64,000 nucleotides of DNA. Origin: Endomychus coccineus. Taxonomy: Eukaryota; Arthropoda; Insecta; Coleoptera; Endomychidae. The DNA is taken from assembly GCA_958510875.1 (NCBI GenBank), contig OY294068.1, positions 71,092,633 through 71,156,632 of the forward strand, written 5' to 3'. Position numbers and translations under genes: made by a program. Under the pieces are notes generated by a model. It worked only from the letters and a program-made list of their open reading frames with translations. It was not told the DNA's origin and did no database searches. Each line of letters begins with the position of its first letter. Position 1 is the first letter of the stretch. Shown here piece after piece: positions 11,273 to 23,829 of this stretch.

Positions 11273-12924
11273 TGTTATGATTTCATTTCCTAAACAATAA
11301 AATGATAAAATTAGAACTTACCGAACATTGAAAATCAGAAAAGATTAATATAAGGATATTATATGGAATTAAAAACAATATTAAAAGTTAAATAATAGTT
11401 AGTATAATATAATGAACAATGTAAAACATAATAAACAACAATGTAATTAGAATAAAAGTGTAAAACAAGAACTTCAGTGAAAGTGAATAAACGTACAGTG
11501 TTACGAAGGCAGAAATCATAATTAAAATGATTACAAAAACTATCATGAGATAGCACAAACTATTGAAAAATGTTGTAGATATAAGTTAGGATTAGTAAAT
11601 TTGAATTATATAATGTTAAAGAAATGTTATTGATATATTATATTATGTATTAGTTTTTAATAATGACAATTGTCAAATTTATAATAATTATAGGAATAAT
11701 CATATTAATAATAACCTAATCATAGGTTATCTTATACCAAAGTGTGTGGAAAAATGTAGGCAATATGAATTTAAAAAGAAGGAATCATCATCATTTAAAA
11801 TAAGATGAAAATCTCCAATAATTAAAAATTTAAAGAATACTAAGTTCTGATTGGTCGAGGCGATTTTATAGACGTCAGACTAGTAACAATGTAATAGTTC
11901 TGTCAGTTTGCAACAATCAACAAAGCATTCTTGATAGGTAAACTAAGCACCTCATTCGTTAATTTTGAAAATAATTAGCGTCCTTTTTGAAGGCCTATAA
12001 AAGGCATCTGAAGACAAGCCAAGTTAGTCAGCAATTATATCTAGAGAGTCAAAGTACTTCTGCAACTCACAATCCATAACCTTAGATTATTGGAAAAACA
12101 TCGGTGAACTCAAGTGTTCCAGTAGCTTCGTGAGGTTGAAAGTAACCGAAGCAAATAAGTAATTTCTACAAGTCAAGTAGTGTTCCCAGTCTTCGAACAA
12201 AGTTTTTTAAAAGTTATTATAACCATAATTCACAAGTAGCATCGTATAATAGTTAGTCTTCGACAACGTTCCAATACATCATTTAAGGTTTTATATCTTT
12301 TGAAAAAGAATAAGACAAGTTAACAATTATCAACAGTTCCTGATTTGAAAAGAAGTAACCAAAATAGTTTATCTGTGTTTATTGTGTAGGTATATCAAAG
12401 AAATTGTGTACCTACGGTTAAAGTGAATTATCAAATTAATAAGAAGATCAAGCCAAGTGAACATTGCCTACATTTTAAAACATATTCTTGGATATAAACT
12501 AAACGTAAGTTTATTTATCATTTCTCCATTGTATTATTATCTGTCGGTAAATCTGAAAGAAAGATTGTAGATAATAACTTTGTAAACAAATATTAATAGT
12601 AAATAATTTTGAGGTTAGATCATAGATCTATTTGAACATAAAATTGTTAAAATTGATAGCCAAGATAAAAATAGAGTAATAGAAATTAAATATAAAAGTT
12701 TGTAACATTCAAAGAACATTGTGTTTAATTCCATAGATATAAAATAAAAAGGTAAAAGTTCATTATTCAAATCATTAGATTATTCAAATCAAAACAAACA
12801 TAAGATTTAAAATACAAATAAAAGGTAGCCGGTAGAATTCAAAACATTGAAATATTCAAATCAATATTCAAATTAATTCAAATCATAATTAAAGAATAAA
12901 ACTCAGTAAAGAGTTTTTATATCA
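11273..12924 (+). mobile_element. Probable solo LTR, TG...CA ends, 4-bp duplication ATAC
   Basis: This 1652-bp block interrupts RNase H coding sequence of the minus-strand LINE. It begins TGTTATG at 11273, ends TATATCA at 12924, and is flanked by ATAC at 11269-11272 and 12925-12928. TG...CA termini and a 4-5 bp target duplication are hallmarks of LTR-retrotransposon LTRs. Inside are a TATA box and initiator near 11996-12030, a GTAAGT splice-donor-like site at 12505-12510 and AATAAA near 12895. There is no gag or pol, so a solo LTR is the simplest reading, though 1.65 kb is long for an LTR. Clade is not assigned. Confidence 0.55.
11996..12032 (+). promoter_or_regulatory. TATA box plus initiator of the putative LTR
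   Basis: TATAAAAG lies at 11996-12003 and an initiator-like TTAGTCAGCA has its A at 12030, about 30 bp downstream, the spacing expected for an RNA polymerase II core promoter. A CRE-like GACGTCA lies at about 11871-11877. Transcription would run plus-strand through the rest of the putative LTR. Confidence 0.45.
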
Positions 12925-14400
12925 ATACCTAACCAGCCGGGATGTCACTTCCGACTTCTCATTTCCTTAAGTGCAGCCTGACTGTCAATATATGGATCTG
13001 TTCATCTTCGATGGCTCTGCGATTGTTTTTCTTCGCGCATTGGATTTCATATACCTCTGCTTGAAAAATGGCAGTATGTTTGCCCAATGAATAGCTGAAG
13101 TGAGGGTTTTTTGAGTATGCTCTTGCACCTGCACCTTTTTCAGTCTTAGGTCTGTGTAAAATGGTGCCCAGGCTTGTGTTTTTCCGTTCAATTCTATCTA
13201 TTATTGATACCTTGAATGTATTGTCGAAAGAATATCGTTTTGGAATGTGATCTGTTCTTATGCCTAACACGTCTACCAAGTGGAGGGGAGGCAATCTCAG
13301 TAGTGTCTCCATTGCTGCAGTGTGCGTAGAGCTCATAACCCTGTGAGCACAATATATGCAAATCTGGACCTTGATTAGTCTTGTCATGGTTCCGCTTTGT
13401 TTTGTCTAGGCGACCATATCAAATTGGCATATGTTATTGCAGGCTTTACCACCATGTTGTACAACCAATACAGCATGTCCGGTGTTAGCCCCCATTTTTT
13501 CTCGGAGGAGCATCTGGTCATAAGTGGTGAGGTCTCCGCTTTATTAGTTACCTTTTTCAGATGTTGGTTCCAGGTCAGTTTCGAGTCTAGTATCACACCG
13601 AGGTATTCGATCTACCCTTTTATTTGTAGGGTTTCCCCTCGAAGTTTCAGAGGTCCCAGGACCTCTAATTTGCGTTTTCGAGTGAATGCTACTATGGTGG
13701 CTTTGTGGGGACTGATGTTCAATCCTTACGAGTCCGTCGATGTTATTTCCAGGTTCAGAACCTCTTGCATTCGATCTCTGACCGTGGTGTTGTATTTTTC
13801 TTGTGCCAAAGCAACTATGTCATCGGCATAACCAAGGGCTCTGTATCCTTTGTCTCTTTATTTTCCACAAATTGATGGAGTGCTGTTTCTGTTGAAGAGC
13901 CAGCCTTGTAGGCATATTGGTCGCGGTGCATTGGTCTTTCTACCAGTACACCGTCTTTATGTGTCTATCTACTAGATTTTCTACGGTCTTAAGTTCATGA
14001 GACTTATCGCTCTTTGAAACTTCGCCGTTTCCTGTCCAGTTTATTGAGGTTTCCGTATAAAAGTAACTCTAATATGTCTCCATGATTCTGGAATATACCC
14101 TAAAGCCACACTGGCTCTGAGTATATTACAAAGCTTGGTGTGCAGTAGCTCTGGCCCCTTCTGCGGCAGTACTGGATTAATCCTGTCTGGGCCCGGTGAT
14201 TTATACGGTTCAAATGAGCTTATAGCCCATTGAACCTTGTCATATGTCACCACCTTTTTAGCCATTCTCCAACATTCCTTGGATCCTTATAGCAAGGTTT
14301 CCAGGCCATTTGTTTTCTGAATAGCAGGTGTCTGGACTATGTGAAATCCAGGAAAGTGGACTCTAAAGAGTTCCCTTATTGTTTCCTCCCCTGTACCTGG

Positions 14401-14775
14401 TACAGGGCGTTTCAAATTCAAGACACATCATTAGGATCTTGGAAACTATAAGAGATACGAGGATGGTTAAATCGACGCAATGATGCGCATTTTGATACTC
14501 AACAAAATGCCACTTGAGAAGTGCAAAAATTCCAAATGCTTCAGTAGATGTTTGAAAGTTACCGAAATTTTGCAAGACCTTTTTTTATTTTTTCCTTACT
14601 TTATTCGAAATCTCAAAATAGATGACACTTTATCGTTGTTGCTTTATCCCGTCTACAAGATGACGTTGCCAAATATGAAATCCGGCGTTTCGTCTTTTGT
14701 AAATCATCATCAACTTAATTTTGTAAATACGGACCTGGAATTTTTATGCTTATTTAAAATCCTCTTTGTATTCTG
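14401..14775 (+). repeat. Repeat beginning ACAGGGCGTTTCA
   Basis: The start resembles the CAGGGTGTTTC ends of the elements at 2040, 59238 and 60586, but the interior matches none of them. No opposite end was found nearby, so this is probably one arm of a further family. Confidence 0.4.
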
Positions 14776-15974
14776 AGAAAATTGGTGTACACAACTGTTT
14801 TTAACAAAAAATGTTTTGCCACTATTATTTATTAAAGAAATGAATTCTTGTCATATACTCATTTAAATTATCAACATGATAAAAATATTTTATACAAATA
14901 TAATAATATATAAAGTTTAAACAACAGTAATAATTACTTAGCTCTACCTATGCAATTCATTGACAATAAACTATGTCTAATTAATAATTATACTTCATTT
15001 TATAGAATACGATCTAAAAATAAAACGATTTAATGCAATGGACTAAGAATAAAGTAAAAAAAAGGGCATTCACCGAGCACTGCCGACAGAAGTGAAAACT
15101 GACATTAAGAAGTAACCAATTTATTTTATGTTATCTTTGAATTATTGTAGCATCCGAAATTACAATTTTTTTATTTTTAAATGAAAATTAATACAATTAG
15201 TTTTTCTTTAGTTTTCACAACTGTCAGCATTTCAATCAACAATTATATACATTTTTATATTTAATAATAAAAAACGTATAATGGGCGGTACAATCCCTGT
15301 AAAGAGTATGAATGTAACCCGATAGCCATTGTAATAAATACACATTATTTTATTTTCAAAACATATTATTTATTGATATTTACATCGATGTAAATGAAAG
15401 TAATGTTAAACAGCATTTTCTTCATTTGCGTCGTCATTATCACACATAATTTAATTATTACTCTTTACTCTGTAATAATTAAAGTATGAGTTGTATTGCA
15501 AAAAAAGGTCCATTTTTTCAGTTAGCATAAAAATATAACTTTCGTCTGCACGATTGAGTAAATGAATAACGTCGAGTATATGCGTGCTGTTGTAGCTGTA
15601 TACAGTGTATTTTGTCCTGTATACCGTAATCGACAGCACTGGCTCACATAGGCAGGAACATCAACACTGACTCAGATATGCACACGTGTGTAAGCGTATA
15701 AAGAGACTACCTGACGCCTGACCCAAGTCCTGCACGGCCGCAGTTGCGCACGCAGTAGTATACATAATACCTAATATATATAGCTACAGCGTGACGGGAC
15801 GTGACGGACTCATGGTTTTACCCCTCATCTGAATTAGCCCAACGCGCCTAAAGAAGTTTTTACTTCAAAAAATACTTTGCCCTTCCATACATACATCGCA
15901 AATTCCCCGTCACTACCCGACCGGTGCATCATGGAAAAACAGGTTAATTTGAATTCAAAAACAATCGGTGTACC
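14776..15974. other. Unassigned spacer with a less AT-rich block
   Basis: Mostly AT-rich. The part 15590-15900 is clearly richer in G+C than its flanks and contains ACGTGACGG-like words, but no open frame or splice-flanked exon was recognised on either strand. Confidence 0.3.
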
Positions 15975-16800
15975 GGTGGACGCCTGTCAATAATAATCAT
16001 GATAGTTTGCAGTTTGGCTTTTATTATATTGTGTCCAACTGAACATGTATTTTTGCAACGCAAAAAACTGTCGCCATGACTGTGTTTGGCCGATAAACTC
16101 ACTTTGGCCTTCGATTCGCCAGGACAAGTCCACTGTTTCGACTATTCTTCGGTCTCTGGTATATTGTGATGTATCCATGTTTCGTCCACGGTTATGAAAC
16201 GACCCAAAAAGTCCTTATCACGCTTGAACATCGCCGAACACTGCTTTGAAGTTGTCATACGGTCGCGCTTGTTGTCAACAGAGAGCAAATGCGGCACCCA
16301 TCTGGTTTCTCATATTCAAAAATGTATGCAAAATGTTTCGTATCCGTTCGGTTCAGACGCCCATAGACTCAGCAATATCGTACTTTTCAACTTGCCGATC
16401 GTCCAATATCATTATACCATGGATTTTATCGACGATTTCTGTAGACGACCAGAACGTTCGGGGTCCTTTATGGTCATACTACTACAAGGAAAATCAGTAA
16501 ACCACTTGTGAATCGTTCCGATCGATGGTGAGGAGTCCCCATAATGTTTAACAAGCGATGCTTTGGTTTGCGTAATATTTTTTTACTCAAGAAATAATGT
16601 TTAATCTAGACGCGAAATTCACTTTTTTCCATGTTTACAAAAATCTTCAAGGTTGCTTGCTTTCGATGGGTGTCAGAACAGAACTGAATGACATATCAGT
16701 CTGAAAAATGTAATGCGTTCATCACAAATGTCAAATGGGATTTTCGATTGTGGCGCCATCTGTCTTATTTTTCAGGGACTTTTCACCTTTCCCTAGTATA
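15975..16800 (-). pseudogene. Truncated mariner transposase
   Basis: On the minus strand the frame starts at 16632 with MEKSEFRV and LIKHYFL, the usual mariner N-terminus, then the helix-turn-helix region with SSIKSMV. After frameshifts it reads RDKDFLGRFITVDETWIHH, giving the first catalytic aspartate in VDETW, then SKQWTCPGE and a decayed stretch ending near 15975. The second and third catalytic residues are missing, so about the last third to half of the protein is gone. The 5' flank near 16770-16800 reads, on the minus strand, TAGGGAAAGGTGAAAAGTCC, a plausible mariner-type end. The 3' inverted end was not found. Confidence 0.85.
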
Positions 16801-16849
16801 TGATCCTGTTACATACTATGAAAACTACTGGCTCTTTTTCACAGGTGAT

Positions 16850-17617
16850 ATAACATTTCTGCCAAGCACTTCTAGAAATAGGGAGTCTGACTATGTTTCT
16901 GATAGCCCTGCACCGAGAAAGAAAATCGGTGCAGGGCCCATCACAAATTGTGTTGGGTTCATTCATGACAAACTATGTGTAAACAATCTACTTCAGACAT
17001 CAGTAGAAATACAAACTCTTCGTGACATTTCCAGCCGCTCCTCCAGAAAACTGAAACTCGGGATGATACTCGAAATTCTAGAAGCAGAGAACAAAACATT
17101 TTGAAGAAAATGTCATCATAGCCATCTGAAGAAGACATTCTTTTCAACTAGGAGATAAGTATTTAAGTCCTGAAATGGCATAGTTCATCAGGCCACTAAT
17201 TACTTTGAACAACATTAATAAATTTAGTAGACGTTGTACAAATAGCTTCAAAGAATTTGCCCTTTCCTTTGTTCTTTTGCAGAAACAATCAAAATTTCTG
17301 CTGGTTTTAACAAAGTATTGTGTGAAATATTGAAGTTGAAGGTAAAAAATATGAAATCTGAGGATAAATTCTGCACTATATTTATTGACGAAATGTCCAT
17401 CAAGACAAATTTGTTTTATAACTATGCCTTCAATGAAATGATTGGAATTTTAAATAACGGAAATGTTTCATCAGCTACGGTGATAATGATTAGTGGGCTC
17501 AAGGCAAAATTGAAACAACCTATCTCATATATTTTATCTTCAACATCGTATAATTCACATGACATAAAAATATTATTAGACGATGTTCAAGAATTATCTT
17601 TGATTGGATCAATGTAG
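16850..17617 (+). pseudogene. P-element-like transposase fragment
   Basis: The clear part is 17281-17617, opening after a CTTTTGCAG acceptor. It reads ISAGFNKVLCEILKLK, then FCTIFIDEMSIKTNLFYN and IMISGLKAKLKQPISY. In P-element/THAP9-type transposases the block (F/I)DEM.IK carries the first catalytic aspartate of the RNase H-like fold, followed by GL..K.KQPI.Y. The frame ends at 17615-17617, before the other catalytic residues. A preceding open stretch at about 16850-17104, with SDSPAPRKKI, may be an upstream exon of the same element, but this is only inferred from position. It also contains an 11-bp perfect hairpin at 16906-16936. No element ends were found. Confidence 0.65.
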
Positions 17618-20600
17618 TTGGATTTGTTAGAGATACGGGATCAAATTGATTGGAGTTTAGGAACACAAAAATCCATCTTGATCGGGAGGTCAACGAATCT
17701 ACCTGTTAATTCACAATGCATTTCAAGAATATAATGATAATCTATGCCATAAATATAATTGTTCAATTTTTTAAAAGTAACTAGAGTATATTGTAATTAT
17801 TTGTTATATTTCAAACAATCATTTCCTTATTGTGTAAAAATGTTTATTCTGAAGAATACGTTACAATGTGATTTCAACTGAATCTGCAAGAGGTAAGTGA
17901 GTATGTTTTAATCTAAACACATATAAATACAGTTTAATTTTTCTAAATACACTTGAATATGATAAGTATTAAAACAACACCAAGATAAGAAGTATTTTAA
18001 ATATTGAGTTGTGAATTTCAAATCCACGTGCTTTCATTCGTGTATTTTCATACTTTTTTACTCTTGGAATTATATGTAGAGCTGCCAACTGTTCCGCACC
18101 AATTTATAGGTCCGAGGTCGAAGAAAATTAGATCCACAACCTCAAACGATTAGGGAAGAGCTATTAGGGCACCCTCTTATCCCCCACTCGAGTGTACATC
18201 CACTTCAATAATAAATGTTTTCAAGGGCAAGGAAAATAAATCATGTGTACAAAGAAGGGACATCAATCAATTACATGCACTTTAATAATACAAGGACAAG
18301 GAAAAACCAAAAAAATGTTGAAATTTTAAAATAACGCATACCCTGCAGCTCAACCACCTAAACCACCGATACAGGTTCTACATTGAATTTGATATATAAG
18401 CAAGTAATTTGCTTGCCGTTAAGGAGCATATATTAACTATATGGGTGGAGGGATAAAAGATTTGCTCTCTTCTGTTTTATACCTAATTTGTGGTAAAGGG
18501 CCATCACTCAATAGTTAATACTAGCTGGTTCTGGATGTGCTTTAGTAGTACAATATTCTTCGATAATGCTACCTCCAAGCGGCAATTCTAGGTTACTTGG
18601 TTAATTTTAAGTTTATTTTTCAACATTAATTGAACATAAGACAATATAACCATATCATCATGCAGGCGTCTCAAATAAAGCGTGAACCATTCACAATTTG
18701 CACAATTCAAAACGACCAAGCACCGCAATGTCGAGTTGCGTCCTTTCTGTCGCCGATGTTTATGGGTACAACTGTTCCTATGAACTACTCAATGTCCATG
18801 ATCGGTATCACCACCCTCTCATGGGAGGGTCATTCTGAAAATTGTTTCACAGAAACTTGATTTTCTATTACATTCCTGAATAACTTCATACCCCAGCAGC
18901 TCCTTATAATACACAAAGAACGGATTTGACATGTCCTAGAGTACTGTTTAATATTTGGAGCTCCCAAACATACGCTGAATCTCTCAGATTCTTTTCAGAA
19001 GAGAGACATTCGTCTGGTTGGTGATGTTGTAATAAAGAGCCCTTCTCTGGTTTTCTTTGCTTACTAAAGGTTATCAATTTACTTATTTTATCAGATTCAT
19101 TCTTATATATCATTTGCCTTGATCAATTGATATCAATATAACTTGTAGTACGTGTACCGATAACCAGGAAGTGACTCGATATCACGGGTTTCTCATTAGC
19201 TAGGCAAATCAAGCAACAATACGGTCAATAAATATATGTAATACTCACTGTTCTTTAGTTGAGACACTAACACATTAATTAAGCACTGTGTGATCGAGGG
19301 CTCTCAATCAAAACAAATATAAAATATTTAATAATAATAAAGAAATAAAACAATTACAAAAAATGAATTGAAAGTCAAAAGATTAAGTAAGTACAACTAA
19401 AGTATTAATTAAGAAATTATGTTAAATTTCGAAAACAATTAATCAATCCTAAATTTTAAATTAACATTATTAGAACCTAGATATGAACTGAAAACTAATT
19501 TAACTCAGCTCGGATGTACCAGGGTAAAGAGTCAAACAAAACTAGGTATTATGATTCAATTATTCAAGGAATTCTAAATTTTATTTATTATACAATATGA
19601 CTTGATTCTAAATGAACTTAGCGGAAATCTACCATGAACACCACAACGCAAGCTTAAGTAGAAGACTTAGAAAGTTTAATAAAATATGATTTAAGTGATT
19701 CGTGAAATACTCAAATCAAGATTTAACTCAAGAAGTTAGAATATAACTGACTTTAGTGTGGTGAGTTTGATTTTTTATAGTCCTAGATAATCACTCCTAT
19801 TTGAGCAATATGTTTGGGGATAGTAACTTTTACCCAATAAAAGAGATACTTGCCCCAGTCTAGTGAGCTGGATACAAAAGAACGATTCTATTTTTGTGGA
19901 CATGGGCCTCAACTTTATGACCTTATTTAGACTTCCTTGAATTTAGGTATGAATGAAAATTGTATTAAGTTGATATTCTAATTACATGTTCAATAAGAAA
20001 CGACTGTGTTCTGCACGTCTTATGTTATGGTTACTTGACTAGATTGTAGCTTCAAACTAAGAGACAGGGTAAAAAACCTTTGCCTAAACCATAGCAAGAG
20101 ATCCACTTGCCGTTTCGAATTAGATCATAAAAATATGTCTGAACTACCAATATACTATGAAGCACTCGTTTTCTTTAGAACATATTTTACAAATTATAAT
20201 GACCCTTCCTTGACAAGGATTCAGAGACTATACATTTCGTTTCCGTCCCATAGATTTAAAGAACAAACTGTACTACTTTATGATGAGACGGTCGTACTAA
20301 GAAATCAACTCATATACTTGATTTGTCGGTAATAAAATTCAACAAAGAATATCCTATTTCTATTTACGTTCATGGGTGTTCTAAGAAGAGCTTGAATTTA
20401 AGCAACATGTTGATATTAAAATTAATTCTAATTCACTATTAATAAGGCAGCTTTGCTACAATGTCACACTTAGGGATTCATTTACCTCTCTCGAACATCG
20501 TAGAAAAGTGGACGATCTCCCTTTTCTATAGATATTTTCATGGTCTGTGCTCATAGGAAATCTCGATAGTTAATATATGCTCCTAGCGACCAGCTTAACT

Positions 20601-21639
20601 GTTGATATTCTCACCGAATTCAATGTTCAACTTACATCGACGGTTCTGGTCGAGGTGGTAAGACCCTAATAATGTATTTTGCTTCCGATAGGGAGGTAGG
20701 TTAGAAACTCCAAGCGACTAGGTCATCGCAAGTTAGTTTGTTGAACATTTGAAGGTTAGTTTTTTAAATTTGTGAATACTTTTGGTGATACTAGGTTGGT
20801 AGGTTGTTATAATTGATTGATGCTCTTTCTTCATATTTTAAATTATTAAAGTGCATGATGTTCACTCGAGTGGGGATATCTATTTTGCATAATATGCTTT
20901 CGTGTCTAGACGATGTCAGGCTGGTCACTGTGGTCACCCTTTCGTTGTCAGGCCCAAAACCTACCGAACTACTTTCTACTAGAATTACTTTTTCTATGGC
21001 AACGCCAAGATGTGTTTGCCTAGTGAGGTATTTCCTGACGCCTATTCCGCACTTTCAAGAACAATATTCCATTGTCAACCCCCGCTCCCAACACTCCATA
21101 GCTGGCTCACACGCTTTTAGGAACATTATAGGCATACATATGTATAGAATACAAGTAAACATTCTTCATTAATTATATGGATTATATATACGAATGAATC
21201 ACCATCAGCGGAGGGCGTATCTGATAATGGGAAAAGCAACTGCAACTTCTCGCCACTCATAACACATCCCGGTCGAACGACGAGCAGTCAGCCTGCAGTG
21301 TTAATCTGTCATCAGTAAACACTGCAGTCTGAGCATTTGTTCTCAATTGCTGCAACTGAGCCTCTTGTTATTTTGAATTATAAAACCACAAGAATAATGA
21401 GGGAGCTGTTTCTTTCTATACTGTATCAGAGATGAATGACTAATTCAGATTTTCTTTTATACATTGTGTCTGGAAATTCATTCACTCACTTATTGTTACA
21501 GCCAAGTTCTAAGTTCTAAGATGTCCGAGGAAGATCAACTTTTTAAAAGCTTGAACGTAATATGGAAGATTTCACTAGTGAAACTACTGGTGGTAATATA
21601 TATTTATTAGTAGGTAGTAATAATTTTATGCATCAAATG
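17618..21639. other. Long spacer without recognised genes
   Basis: AT-rich DNA. Open frames at 18630-18860, 20135-20332 and 20813-21172 have no recognisable domain, no splice context and no partner copy in the window. One or more unclassified decayed repeats may be present around 19250-20130. Confidence 0.3.
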
Positions 21640-22075
21640 TGGAGTATGTTGGACGTATGACCAAGTAAGGAATTTATCAATTTTTACGTGCCTGACGGTT
21701 TTGGAAAGCTGCATCCATCTACTAGATCAATTTTTGTTAATTGCACAGGAGTAGCCATCAAAAAACAAAAACCAGTTGCCCACCAAGCTTGTTTTAGCAA
21801 TTACAAAAACAGAACAATTCAAAGTAAATTTTTGGGCCACAACGAGTGATTTATTGTCTCATTCCTCTTAATATTATGGTGGAAGCACCAGCGATCATCA
21901 GATTTTGGGAAGGAAGCTCAATTTTGGAAAAAATTGACAAAGAGGGGTTCAAGATATATTGGCTAGTAAACAGGTTGCATTAAATATATCCACTTTTCTG
22001 AAAGGAAGAACTCAACTATCTGGTCTAACTTCACAACCATGAAGTTAGAGTATAGTATAGCATAGTTCGGGAAGT
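21640..22075 (+). pseudogene. DDE_Tnp_4-type transposase relic (Harbinger/ISL2EU-like)
   Basis: The translated segment reads FYVPDGFGKLHPSTRS, FVNCTGVAIKKQKP and QACFSNYKNRTIQSKFLG. This is the pattern (I/V)xxCTxxxIxxP...QxxxxSxYKxxxTxKxLxG around the first catalytic residue; D is replaced by N in 'VNCT'. After a frameshift YGGSTSDHQIL follows, then NISTFLKGRTQLSG, the family's YxGxxSD and NIPPFL...QLS blocks. A stop separates the two last blocks. The C-terminal region and inverted ends were not seen. Confidence 0.7.
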
Positions 22076-22925
22076 AAAAAGAGGTGAAACCACCGAATTA
22101 GTTGAAGATAGATGCGAACGGAGTATAATAAAAACAGGAGCAATTTCATCATCTGTGTCTGTTGATAATGACTTTAAGTAGTACAGCACTTCATTGAAAG
22201 TTTCCATTGTCGATACTCATGCGGTAATCTGATTTATGAAATAGGAAAATTTTTAAAATGATACCATTGCTTTTGGCATCAACGCTTTGAAATTTTGAAG
22301 AGGAATAACTAACATAAATGCTTGTATTTTTCACATTCAATCATTTATCTATATCAACATTAATGCAAGTAATTTATAATCATTCTCTTTATTAAACTAC
22401 ACACTCAACTGACAGAGATTTATAACATAAAGCTACCTTTCTCGAAAACAATATAGCTCTTATTTTTACCACTTAAAGCGATCTGCAAAATTTCAATTTC
22501 AAATCTATATATAAAGCAATCGTCTCCACACTGGGTTACGGCCCCTACGCTCTACTTATAGTTAGTTTCGAAAGTAAAAAGAGGTGAAAACGACCGAGCT
22601 ATGCGTTTTAATCAGAAGTGAGTCTTCAATCAAAAACACAATTTACCGATTGTCCCCATTGTTTTGCTGAATAAAAGCTTCAATTTACTATAATATTGTC
22701 AGTATTCTTGTAATTGTTATTGGCAATTTAAACGATACGAAAAATGATAATTTGGAAGAATCAGTTGAAGATAAATGCGAACTGAAAATAACGAAAACGA
22801 GTAATTGTTTGACAATGACTTTAAGTAGTACAGCCTACAGCACTTTATTGGAAGTTTCCATAGTCGATACTCATGCGACAAACTGATTTATGGAATAGGA
22901 AATTTTTTAAAATGATATCATTGCT
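22066..22925 (+). repeat. Direct duplication of about 200 bp
   Basis: About 22066-22265 recurs in the same orientation in two pieces at about 22565-22590 and 22755-22925. Shared words include AGTAAAAAGAGGTGAAA, GACTTTAAGTAGTACAGC and GTCGATACTCATGCG. It overlaps the end of the DDE_Tnp_4 relic and may be part of that element. Confidence 0.7.
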
Positions 22926-23829
22926 ACATACTTAGTTAGATTCAGTGTCTGAATCGAGCGATATTTACACCTCGCCATCAAGCATTATATTATCGGTTGA
23001 AATAGCAATTTCGGTCTGATTATATTAGTAGCAACCAAAAACCATCATGTATAGTATATAGTAGTATATACTGTTGTACAGTAGTTATTGACATTAAAAA
23101 AAGATTAATATTATACTATGACATGTTATAACATAATAATTATATTACCATGTATCGGCTACAAAGCGGTATTCTATGAATTCTATATTTAACATGACCC
23201 GACATTTTGGATTGACTTTCCTAGAAAAATCAGGTAAAACAAGCAAAAACCTCTTAGTTTCCATTACTTACGTTTTACAGGTTTAAAGCTGTATGCCAGA
23301 ATGGGAATATGGCATCAAATGATTACTCCGGAAATGTTCTAGCAAGACTTGAAACATTTCACAAACATATTGTGGAAATTCATCTAATTCTGTACGTTTG
23401 AAAGTTTTCGGGTTGGAAATTATGCTAAGAATATTGAAAATGGTGGATATTCAATATTTTTATAAAGAAAATCCATCATCTCCAACGAGTTCAGCTAACA
23501 GGCGTATATTGTCAACTAAAAATGACCAACTTGTAGATTATTAGAACTAGAGAATTCTCCTGCTGCACATAACCCATTAATATAGTAGGTACCTATACCT
23601 CCTGTTCACACTGGATATAAATGTTGCTTTTTTGAAGGCATAGAACTTTTTGTCGGAACAGCTCTGACACTAGTTATCTTGTGTCAAAGGTATAATGCAA
23701 GTTTTACTCATTAGTATTTGCCAGTACATCAGAGAAACGGTTGTAAATTTCAAGTATTTATTTAAGCCGTCCAACCATCATCTGCATCGTGTGTTTGGAG
23801 AATGTGCTGAAAATCAAATGTAAGTCGAC
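22926..23829. other. Unassigned spacer
   Basis: A TTTTACAG acceptor-like site at about 23273-23280 is followed by a short open stretch, but no domain was recognised. Nothing else supported. Confidence 0.3.

Larger units (their letters stand above)
11090..14290 (-). mobile_element. Second degenerate RNase H-bearing LINE, split by an insertion
   Basis: Read on the minus strand from about 14265, the frame begins KVQWAISSFEPYKSPGPDRI and continues to ALGYIPESWRHIRVTFI, the same family as the LINE at 7672. After an internal deletion come LGYADDIVALA near 13815-13847 and LDSKLTWNQHLKKV near 13590. From about 13387 the post-RT region leads into RNase H: FYTD near 13160, KNPHFSYSLGKHTAIFQAEV and DSQAALKEM near 12965. 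The coding line breaks at 12925 and resumes at about 11272 with IEEFETLVERNRIQLMWGHQ, the strand before the WVPGH block. The 1652 bp between are foreign (see 11273-12924). Several frameshifts mark it as dead. The last part, 11090-11270, is the least certain. Confidence 0.8.

Noticed and set aside
11755..12472. Solo LTR bounded by TGTAGGCAAT/ATTGCCTACA
   Set aside because: No target duplication flanks it and no primer-binding site follows; the larger 11273-12924 block has both TG...CA ends and a duplication inside an interrupted coding sequence, so it is preferred.
13397..13831. 144-codon plus-strand frame
   Set aside because: Antisense shadow of the minus-strand LINE reverse transcriptase region.
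15590..15900. GC-richer block as a CpG-type promoter or exon
   Set aside because: No open frame, splice pair or core promoter motifs could be identified on either strand.
20813..21172. 119-codon open frame
   Set aside because: No domain, no splice context and no second copy in the window; could not be supported as a gene.
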